A stretch of DNA of 64,000 nucleotides from Cheilinus undulatus (Eukaryota > Chordata > Actinopteri > Labriformes > Labridae): assembly GCF_018320785.1 (NCBI RefSeq), contig NC_054866.1:28063000-28126999 (forward strand). Direction: 5' to 3'. The first letter of the stretch is position 1. Each line of letters starts with the position of its first letter. The translations under genes were made by a program, and so were the position numbers. Shown here piece after piece: positions 50,801 to 62,800 of this stretch. The notes under the pieces are model-generated. The model saw only the letters and a program-made list of their open reading frames with translations, had not been told where the DNA came from and made no database searches.

Positions 50801-53800
50801 AGACAAAATAAACTGTAAGCACTGATGGCTTATTCAGTACAAGACGAGTTAGAGCTCACGCTGCACGGATCTGTGCCACAGGCACACCCGTTAATAAATT
50901 GCCTGGTAACTTTTGAACCTTAAGTCATAGGCACTAGCTTGTTTTTTTCCTATGAAAGCTTTCCGATGTGCCTTTCTAATCATGCATTCATGGCTCTTAC
51001 AGAACATTTTCAAGTGAGCCTGGAACTTGGCTGACTATCCGGGGTCTTAGGAGGACAGTGTTGTCGTATATAACAATAAGTGACACAGTTTATGAAAATG
51101 TTGATAACTTTTGAACCATAAGTCATAGACACTCTTTTTTCTCTGAAAGCTGGCCGTTTTGCTGTCCATTTGCTACCCTCGATGCTTCTGTAGCCTTAAA
51201 GAACGCCATTGTAGCGAGCCCGGAACTTCGGTGACCTTTTGGGGTCTTTGGAGATTAAATCCACTGCGTTACATCTGATAATAAACATCTTTTTATCCAT
51301 TTTTTATCCATTTTTGATCATGTACTTTGGCTTTCTTCAGTGGGCAGCACCATGTTTGTTGACATGCAATGCATTGTGGGAGGGGCAGTCAACCAGTTGC
51401 GTCTCTACTGCTTTGGAGTAATGGCACAAATGAATATAACTGCAAAAAAGTGCATGGACTTTTTTTATGTATATATGTAGATATCTAGAAAACCGTTAGT
51501 CACAGAATGTTTATTTTTACACCGTTTTGTCCCCAAGAGATGGGAGAACAAGTCTGTGCAAAGAAAAGGCTTTGTCACTATTGTTAACTGTGTGTTATTA
51601 ATAAGAATCTGTGAGTTTCAAATTCCGATTTGTTTTTTTTTCTTTTGTCTTTAGAGTCCTATAACTTTTTAAAATTCAAGTGAAATTACTGTATTAGATA
51701 TATTCTTAAAGCCCAGGTTGTCCTGAAAAAAAAAAAGTATAGAGCTTGACTGTGCACCACAGGGTTGATGTTTTATAAGCTTTTTATGACAAAAAGCCGA
51801 GACGAGACATGATGGTGAAAAAAATAGCTGTGAGCTACATTTCTGAAAATACCTGAATGCTTTGAAATTATGACTTTCAGCTGTATAACATATTATCCAC
51901 CCATGTATTTTTTTTTTCCAAAATTTAAAAAAAAGTGTAAAATCTCAACTTGTTTCGTGTCTCGTGGGCTCAGATCTCATCTCGTCGCATCTCGTCTCAT
52001 GAGATAAAAGTCTCGGCAGACCTCTAGCTTTTACAAATCTTGCAGACAGCACAGTCATCCGTCTTCAGTCTATTATTAAAGCTCTAAAATCAAAGTATAT
52101 TTGGTGGGGAGTGAGTAACACGCTGTGTTTCATGCGTCTGTAGGTGGTACATGGTTTTGTGTGAAGACTCAAACTCGGCTGAAAGTAAAAGTGACTTCAC
52201 TAGCTGTTCTTTCAGATGAAATGCTCCATCTGTCTCGTTCAGCAGGTTTGGCAAGTCTCCACCACGACTCAGAAAATACATCAATCAGTCATCTGCCCAA
52301 AAAGAGAACTGCTTAGTGACAGTCGCACAAAATGCACATGCACACTTCTTAAAAAGGATTTTCTGTTAAGTGCCATTTTAGGAAGACATGATGAATCCAG
52401 TAGACGACACATTTTTGGGGGCTTTTAGAAATGCTATGCAACTAAACTTTCAAAAATGGGAAAGGAACCGAGTTTTCTCTAAATATTTACTAGATTGCTT
52501 TGGTAATAAACAATATCTATACAAGTCACATACAGGAATTTTTTTGCAGTCTTTTGGATGTGAAACAAAAAATTGTAGGTTGATAATTACTCATGTTTAT
52601 ATGTGGTTGCAAGCTAAGAGTAAACCAGTTTGTAAAAGTCAAAGCTCATAACAATTTAAAGCTCCTGTGAGGAACTTTAAGTTAGTGAATTATGGTGCTC
52701 CCTGTGGGTCAAGTAATTCCTTTTATGTCCTTGTGGATTTTGTACAAATCTGTTAGCACTGTTTATCATCAAATATAGAAAAATGTGCCATTACGTAATG
52801 TTAATCCTCTCACACCTATCCCAAATCAGCAGTCTCAGGCATTAATAGTAGCTATAAAGAAATAATAATCCTTCCTACAGGAGCTTTCAACTAAGTTGTT
52901 AGTCTTATGTAGTGTATCATAATACTGAGAAGTTACAGAGTACACCATTATCCTTTTATAATATCCTAAAACTGCTACTTTTTCTTTTTTCTGACAGCAG
53001 AATAAACATGGTGCATTGCACATAATACATGTGTGCCCACACAGTACTATATATTACTACACCGTGTGCAGAAAACCAGCAACACTAGTGAGGAATTCCT
53101 CTTTATCAACTGTGTGCCAGTAAGTGGCTGGTTAAAAGTGTAACTATGGTTACACACAGTTTGCAAAGTGAGATTACATTTTTTTTTTTTTTTTTTTTTT
53201 TTGGGGGGGGGTTATTTTTATGCCTTTAATCAATGGAGGGGACAGTGGATAGAATCTGAATTAGGAGAGAGAGTGGGGAGAGACATGCAACAAAGGGCCA
53301 CAGGCTAGATTCAACCGCTAGGCCATCTGCGCACCCAAGAAAGTGTACAGCCAGCTCTACCCATCTCCTAGAAATGTCTGTATTTGCTTCAAAAATGAAG
53401 AAAAACTTTTACACTATTCTTTTGTATTTTATATTTCTGTTAACCCTTATAATCTGTGTCTAATACAGCTTTAAGTTTTCAATGATGTCAAATTTCTAAA
53501 TTAAAATTTAACAACCAATATATCATATAGCAGATAGATTCGCCCATTTCCGTGTTTCTTATTGGCAATAAATCTTGCAAAGCTCCTATCTGAACTGTTT
53601 GGGCCAGGTTAGAAAGTGACAGGACCAATCAGCAACGAGGGGCAATACTTTCAGGCGCGGCAGAGCCGTGACGTATGCAAGCAGCGAGAAGAGGCTGGTG
53701 CAATTATGGCGGAATTGCACATATTAGCGTGGATGCTGCTAAAGTCTAAGTTTTATCAGAACTTGTCGACATTTCTTTGTTAAAAAAAGAACTGAGAACA

Positions 53801-56800
53801 GCAGTGAGTTGTTTCCTTTAAAACTGACAAAATTCGTGAACTGACATGTCTACAGTTGCCATGGTTCACGTTATGTAGCTCTTTATGGAGTTTAGCCTAG
53901 TCGCAGGGTTGCCAGGTCTGTGTGACAAAACCAGCCCAATGGCCGATAAAATCTAGCCCAAAACCAAACCCAATGCTGAAATTCAAAATAACATAGTTAA
54001 AACCTCTGCCATACTCCATGTATTGCTTGAGTGCCCGCAGACATTCTGCTTTTCTGTGAGTGGCGTGTATGTCTGTGTGCCATGTTCCACGATGAATTAT
54101 GGGTGTCTGGGTATTTATATTTCATATTTGGACATTTACTGCAGTTATGTGACTCTGTTAACTTAAAGGGATGCTTTCTATTTTTTTTCCTCTAATTTTT
54201 GATACTTTTAGCGAAAGGGGGAGGGTCCCCATGTTTTGTCTTTGCCCTGGGCCTCCAAATGGCTAAAACCAGCCCTGCCTCACACCTGCAGCTCCCCCTC
54301 ACAAATCATTCTGTCCTGCCAGTTTGTTGCTTCATCATTAGTACGTTTAAGATCAAATAAAACACCCATGTTTGGACAAGTTTTACTCAATTTGACATTA
54401 TTTTAAGATGTGATCCGTGTGTGTTTGACTAATTGATGATGATGCGCATCACTAAAGTCATCATCAAATACAAGTATGGGAGAGCATCGGCAGGAAATGA
54501 CTAAAAAAATGTGTTAAAAGGAGGGCCGACTCAAAATAATTTTACCCCATTGCTTTGGTGCCCCCCATATTGCGGCGCCCCTATGCATAGGCTATATGGT
54601 GGATACCCACTTTTTGCGCCACTGACAAGACATAAAAAATGGGTCTGCTCAACCCACAGACAACAAAATCTACCCGCGGCAGTACATTAGAAGTAGCCCG
54701 ATTCCGCGGGAAAACCACGGCCCTGCCAACCCTCCCTAGTCGGTATAGGCACAGGCGCAGCTTGTTAGTGGTTATTTCATGTGTTTTGTTGCTCTGATTG
54801 GCCCGTAAAGATGTGACAGACAGAACGTTCACCCAATCACCCTCCAAGTTTATTTTTCAAAGGCTCTGCCCTTTCCCAAACGCTTTGTATTGAAGGTTTT
54901 CCAGATGGATATGTGTGTAACACATCCATCTGACATGTCAGGTTATCATAAGAATCAATAAAAACTTAGAAGCTCTGAAATGGACTGGATTTTCAAGATA
55001 AAGCTGCAATCATGTTAAAGAAAGTCCATTAGATTCGCTCAAGTAAACTGTTTTCAAATACAAAATTAAAAGCCTCAATATTTCAAATCAAACTCTTGTA
55101 ATCTCATAAGGCTGGATTTTCAACATAAAAGCCACCATTTCAAAGTAATTATCAATATATTAGAATTGAGGTCAGAATCTTTAGTAACTTTGAGGCCATA
55201 AAATAGAGTAGAATTTCAAAATAAAGTCCTAAATAATTTCAAAGTAAGTCCCTTGGAATCTTTTAAGTAAACAGTGTTTTCAAGTTAAAAACCTCAATTA
55301 TTTCAAACCCAATTCTTTACAATCATCTTAATGCCGAATTTTCAACATAAAAGTCATCATTTGAAATTCATTTCTTTATATGCCTTTTAAGTACAGTTAA
55401 TTTAAAGGATTCATTTAAAAACTTAAGCTTTCAAATTTAATCACTTTGGTCCCTTTCATAGGCTGGGCTTTCAAAATGAAAGCCTCTCTAAAAGACTCAC
55501 CCTAAGGTAAGACACAATTTTAGAAGGACTTTCCCTTTTAAAACAGGCTCTACTTCCTTGCAGTGCTCGTTCATATTCAGCAATATGTCAAGACAAAGGT
55601 GCCTTTAAAAATTTATTCAGGAATTTTCTAGTTTAATTTACCATAACCTAACAATACAATTTCAATATCCCACTGTATTCCAGGTCCGGCTTGGAGTCAT
55701 CCTTGGCACAGTTCATTGCTTTCTTCAGTCATTTGATATAGAGTTACTCTTAGGTTTGGCAAAGTTTTGCAGAGAGGGGGCCGAAGTGCAGACCTTTAAG
55801 ACAAGGACAAAAGGCAAAACAAAAGGCCTACTGTGATAAGTCCAGGAATCAAACACTTATCAAAAGGTCCAACTTAAACTCCAGCAAAAAAACAGCACAA
55901 AAACAAAATAGAAGCCATAAGGACAGCCACATGAACAGCAGTAACAGAGCTGAAAACGCAGACTAAATAAGCATGAGGTAATCAGACACAGGTGAGACTA
56001 ACCAGACACAGGTGAAAACAGTCACGGTGGGGCTCACAGTTGCAAAGGAAGGAAGTAAAACAAGACAAGACACACATGGGGCAGGAACTTACAAAATAAA
56101 ACAGGCATGAATAAAATCAAAGACCTCCAATATTTCAATATTTATTATGTTAAATAACACATATTGAGGCTCTAATATTTCCTTCACCTAAAGCCCACAC
56201 AACATGTTAAAGTGGGTGTTGTTTGTGTTCAGTGCTGCATGATAATAGGCTCGTCTCACAGTGTCAGGAGTTTAACACTGACAAACAGTTTAACACATTA
56301 CATAAATCATCTGTGCTGACAACAATAAAGAGGCTGCATTTAGTTGTCTGCATTTCACTCATCCATATCCTCAACCCATGACCAAACGTCCATATTACAT
56401 TTTGCTCATGCACTGTCATGTTAAAATGTACAGTGAATAGAAAAGAAGAGTTGATAGTGATTACCCTAAAAATCATGATTTAATCCAGTGGTGAGAGGTT
56501 TCCATAGTATTTTTCAACAGTATGGGGGAATGATGGAGTACTGATTCATACAGCAGCTGTTTAGCCCTCTTGGTGTAGTTTACCATGGAAACACTGTGCC
56601 CATGATCTACAGTTTGTTGACAGCATCGTCAGACATAAGCAGATGCACTGTATATCTCAGTGCATGTGCAGAAAGATGCAATACTATGCAATACATATTT
56701 ACATACAAACTGTGAAGGGTATGCAAAATATGTACCCATAATCTCTGCAAATATTAAAGGTAAAGGTGCATTTTCTGCATATATGCATGCACAGGGTTGG

Positions 56801-59800
56801 TTTTAGAATCAGAGCTTTAGGGGTGGTCAGCTCCTAAACACATCGTGGCACGTAAAATGGGTGGGGTCTACATAAAAAACAACAAAAAATGTGTTTGCTG
56901 TTTGTGAAAAAGTCTGGCTGCAGATCATACATTTCTGACAGCCACTCCCACAGAACATTCATTTGATACGTCGTCTGTGTCAGGATGGAAATGCATGCTA
57001 AAACTTTCAAAATAAAATCAGATTAAATAGCCATTTAGGGTTAGGGTAAGGGATAAGGTAAGGATTAGGATACAAAAAGACAAAAGTAAAAAACCTGACC
57101 TACAAAAGATGATTACAAAAACATTTTAAAATAGTAATAGTAAACAGTCTGCTTACAAGAAAAAAGCTCGTCCTCCAAGAAAACATTCTAACGCAGCAAG
57201 CATAGCTTATATAGTTTCATTAGCTGCATAAGTTACGTAGCTGACGTGGCCGAAGCTAAGCACTCAAAGCAGCTATGTAAGCTAAAGTAGCTACGTTATT
57301 TTCATATACATTTGCTAAAGCTCCATGGCTAAAGCTAACTCAGCTATTTTGACAAATGTAGTAATAACGTAGCTAACTTAGCTATATTAGCTTTAGCTAA
57401 AGCTAACGAAGTATTTTGTATCAGTTACCAGTGACCAGTAAATTGCTTTGTTGCTGCAGCAAACATTTAGACAGCCCATCATCTCATGCACACATAGATA
57501 CACATAGTTAAGTATAATCATATCTGTCTATCTAACTTAACAATACTTATTAATTAGAAAATACAAACATGACTGATATTTAAGATTTATTGTTACTTTA
57601 AAGCATTTCTCTATGCAAGAATGTAGAATATATATCAACCATGCCAAAACTGATTTGAACATGCTTTACACCTGTATGAGCATTAAGAACTTAGAGAATG
57701 ATGTAATGTATGATTACTATACAGGTGAATAAGATAAATGAGACTAAGAGATTGCTTTTTTAATTTTGAAATCTGTATGTTTTTATTGATATTGCAAGAC
57801 ATTTTTAATATGGTGAAGTGAATGAAATACTAAAAAAAAAAAAAGACTACCGCAAAATGTGATTTTATTCTTTATAGGTTTAAAATTAACCATGACATTT
57901 TTCAACCTAAAAAGAGATATTTTTATTCTGAGATTCTAAGAAATTGTTAGATTGTGCCAAATATCCCTTCAGCTTTATGGAGCTGTTATAAATATCCGGC
58001 CCAGTTTGTGAAACAGGGAGCTCTTTATAGACCTGTTCCACAACAGGGCCACTTTTAGACCAGGTGTCAGGTATAGCATACTGTTCTGTATGAAAAGATT
58101 TATAAATACCTTCTAGCAGGTGGCTAAAGCCTGCGTGGCCCATCTGCTCTCTAAAACCTCTGAAAACAGCCTGAGTTTGTGAATGCGTGGAGTCATGTAT
58201 ATGCTCTCAGTGATCCTGAGTGTGCGTGTTTTTTTCATTTTGACCTCACTGTCCCCTCACTGTCTTTTTAAATGTGCTGCATGAAGTCAGTGAAGACCCT
58301 TCGACCCTTATGCAACATATACTGCCAATAATAACTGCCCGAACCATAACCCTAATGAGATAGTAAGTGTGGGTTTGTGTATAAGTGTGTGTGAGAGTGT
58401 GCGTATGTGTTTTTGAACCAGTCGGTCCATGTGATGGTAAAACACAATAAGCCTCTTAGCTTTAATCCTGTCCCAATGGAGGGGGTGTCTCACACATGCT
58501 CATACTCTCTCTCTCTGTTTTACACACACATACACAAACATACGCACAGTCAAATATGTCATTCTCACAGGATATTTGCCTTTCTGTCTTGCAGTGGGTG
58601 TGTTTGCAGCATTATACAAATGAATGTGAGTGTAGGTTTTTGTTATTTGTATTGTGATTGCTGCCCATTCAAGTGGAATTTACTTTTGGACTAAACAAAA
58701 GAGAAATCTCATCTAACCACACAACTACACAAGAGACAACAAAAACAAAAATCTCACAATAAACCACTAGAAAACCTGCATAAAAAAGGAAAAATATCAT
58801 AATTCACATATTATTCACACATTATTCTTTGAATAAATGTCACAATAAATTAACAATATAGTTGCATATATCTAAAAACTTAATTTGTTATTTGTGAAAA
58901 TAAAATAATTCAAGGGAACACATAAGGCAAATTCTAGTTCAAGCGTTTTATCACAGTAATAAGTAAAAGGCCTGCTGTTGTGGTAAATCAATGAGAAAGT
59001 TACTTCATTTATAAAACCTCACACTTACTGATGTTATACAAGTGTTTCACTGTCTTCGAAGATCCTGAATAACACGTTATGTTAATGTGAAGTTACAGTA
59101 GAAAGTGTTTTACAACAAAACTAGGAGGATCATTTCAGCATGGTGCAAAACTACAGATGAACCCATAACAACAGGTATGACTGTATTTCTGTCCGTGTAA
59201 GAGTACATCCTAATGGTTATTTTTCCCTCTTTTCTAGATTATCTTTGTTCTCCAGAAGAAAACGTCCACATGATCGACTTCACCAGGTTTAAGATCCGTG
59301 ACATGGAAACAGGGACAGTCCTTTTTGAGATTACTAAACCTCCAGCACCAGGTCAGAACACACACTGAATAAAAGACTGACACATTTTGGGTGAAATTCT
59401 ATTTGTTGCTCATTGTGAAACTTTTATTTGTACCCATCTTTTAGTCAATAGTGGATTTAAAGCGATTCCATGTATAAACTGATATTGTCCTACTGTCTGC
59501 TGTTCAGCAGGAGGAAGAAAGCAGTGTGACCCCAACGCCGGCCGTTTTGTCAGATATCAGTTCACCCCAGCCTTCCTGCAGTTGCGGCAGGTTGGCGCAA
59601 CGTAAGTGAACTTCTAGTAAGGGCAGTTGGAAGTGTACACTTATAAAAGCAGTTCAAAGTGCATTTTTTAAAGGGCACTTTAAATGACACACCATTAAGA
59701 GCATTTCAAAGTGTAAATTTTTAGGGGCATTTTAAAGTGCACTTAAGGGTCAAACCTGTTAAGGGTATGTAAACACTTTGGATCAAACTTCAAAATAACT

Positions 59801-62800
59801 GATTTTAAGGGCACAGAACTCGTGTTTAAGAGCATTTCAATTTGTACAATTTTAAGGGTGCTTCAAACACCAAACTATTCAGGGCAGATATCTGTATACA
59901 CTTTTCAGAACACTTTGCAGTACACAACTGTAATTGCGCTACAAAGCTGACATTTTTTATGGGCACTTAAAGTAGATACTTTAAAGGGTACTGGCAAATG
60001 CACTCTTTTTAAAGAACCTAGAAGTGCACACTTTGAAATGAAATCTTGAAAGGATATGTAAAAGTGAAAACTGTTTGGGGCACCCTAGTCTTAACAATTA
60101 AGAAAATTTTACTTAAAATAAGCACATTTTGGGGGTATCTTAGAAGTACACAATTTTGGGGCAAAAGAAAACATTTAGGCAGTATTTAAAGTGCACATTC
60201 TCAATGAGTTTGGAGTGCCTCTTATACATTAAAGGGCATATACATTGCACATCAAAGTGGCAAAGTTCCACTTCAAAGTTGCCATAAAAGCTTTTCCTAT
60301 AGTCACTTTATGTAGGGTACACTTTAAGGGCACTTTAAAGGAGACATTTACTTTGACATATCCAAGAGGCCAAACAAAGGAGGAATTCAAAGGGCATACT
60401 TTAAAGGGCACTTTTAACTGCACACTTAGAAGTACTTTGAAGTTTTTAATGACAAGTGTGGAGCGTTTCTCAATTATTGAAGGACACTTAAAATGCACAC
60501 TTTAAATTCTACATCAAAGTGGCAAAGTTTCATTTAGAATTTGTCATTTTTAGGGCACTACAAAGTGCATACTTTTCGAGCTCCTAGACATGCACACTTT
60601 TAAGGAAACTTAAGGGTGAGTAGAAGTCCATTTAAGGGCCCTTTAAACTGCACACTCATTAAAGCATTTCTTAAAGTCATTCTACATAGGGCACTTCAAA
60701 TAGCACACACTCTAGATACTGTGAACTAGACACTTAGGACATATCCAAGACAGAACATAGGAGGAGTTCAAATTGCATTCTTTAAAGTGCACTCTTTAAG
60801 GGCATTTTGAAGTGCCACTTTCATGGCACTTCAGTGTGCAAGCTTCTATAGTCACTTCAGACAGCAAACTAAAGGGTACTTTTATATGCACTCTTTTAAA
60901 TAAAGGGCTGACTGATATTTAGTGGACCCTGCTGCACTGACAGAAGACACACACCAAAAGTAGGAGGTGTGTGGGCGTCAGAGTGGGTTGACAGGCTGAC
61001 GAGGATGAGCAGTCCAGCTCCCCTGCTGAGTCAGGAACTGAATATCTGTCAGCATTCATGTGTGGTGTTTATCATCAAACTCCCACTCTGTGACTGCGTT
61101 CAATCCAACACAACAACTGATGCATCAGCATGAATTAGTCCTAATGGAAAGCTCGATGTATACCAATTAAAAAGTGTATTGTGCTCCACAAAATGATAAT
61201 GGTGTAATGTTTTTTATTCAGCATCAACCCTGGTCAAAGACAAGTATTAGTGGTTCTTGAAGAGAGGTTTTAAAGGGCAATGTTCACATCTTTCAAAATG
61301 GTTTTTCTTTCTACCATTTTAGCTTTTATTGTAACCTTTATTGATAATTAAGTAACCTAAAAAAATTTAGTAAAAAATAAAAAAACTGAAAAAATATATA
61401 AACTGGATCAACTGTAGCATTTTTCAACCTGTCTGATTGGCCTTACACTTTACAAAATCTGCAAAAAGCCTTTAAAACCCACTCATGCTTGGATTTTGAT
61501 TTAAGGATTGGGACAATTAGCTGTTTCAATCATTTCTAACTTTTTATATATTACTATTTAAAATCTTTAAATCTTTTAAATCTCTTTGCAAAGTTGATGG
61601 ATTGGCCAGATTCCATGTCTGTTATCAGGCAGTTCAATCTGCAATGATTGTGCCCAGTCCAATAATGACCAGACCAATCAGTGTCAGAGATGGTGGCTAA
61701 GGGCGTTTAGTTGTACTGCCAGCTGGTAAACAATAGCAACCAATATCAATACCAATGTGTGTTTTCATCAATTTGGCACATCTTTTCTGCATATTTGGGC
61801 ATTTTGGCCAATTTTTTTGAACTTTCTACCTATTGTCCATTTTCTGCCTCTTTTGACCAATTTTTGCCACTTTTGAATCCTATTTCACCTCTCATTCTGC
61901 CCATTTGTGCCAGTTTAAACCTGTTTTTGCCATTTTACATCTATATTTTGCCTCTCTGAACCCGTGTTTGCCTCCTTGACCCTTTTTGCCATTTTCCACC
62001 TATTTTTTCCTGGCTTGGCTTTGTAAACCCATTTTTGCCAATTTTAACCCGTTTAATTCTGTTTTACAAAAATGTGTTTACATTTTGAAGAGGACCATCT
62101 ACTTCTGCATGAATAAATTAAAAATATATATTTGTTGCTTATATAAGGGTTGTTATTATTCAGGTAAAAAAGATAAAATATTGTTATCACAGCTTAACTT
62201 TACAAGGAACCATTTTGCTGACCTCAGTGTGCAGAAAGCTCTCCCCTTTATCACCCTTGTGGCCGGCTTTGCATACAATGGATATATGAAACAGCCTATC
62301 TGACATGTCAGATTATCATTTTTCATAATTATTTGCATTGATTCAGATTCAAAAAATGGCCCTTTGAGCCTAGAACTGCCACATGGATCAAATTTACCCC
62401 ATAAAAAAATCTCATATTTTTGCTCCAGTTTTGTTTTACGCCATTAGATAAACAATTGAGATAGCTATGGAACCCCCACTCTTGCCATACTGCCTAACCA
62501 AAAGTCATAATCTAACCCTACATGGATACAACAGGCAAAGATCATCATCTGACAGTGATCAGGTGTTCATTGTCTGTGGTTAAATAATTGTTCTTGATCA
62601 GTGCTCCTTATGAAAATAATGCACTCTAATAATGGGTACATTTTACCTTCTAACAGTTTTAGGTATAAAGAGACCCTATGCAGTTCTAGTGTGAAATAGT
62701 TGCCTAGGTTGGATAATCAGTTTCCCCTCACTGTCTTTGCAGAGTGGAGTTCACAGTCGGAGATACACCCATCAACAACTTCCGCATGATTGAGAGACAC

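Noticed and set aside
60229-60505. Paired open frames on both strands
   Set aside because: Both come from the palindromic GGGCACTTTAAAGTGCAC array, so the two translations mirror each other.
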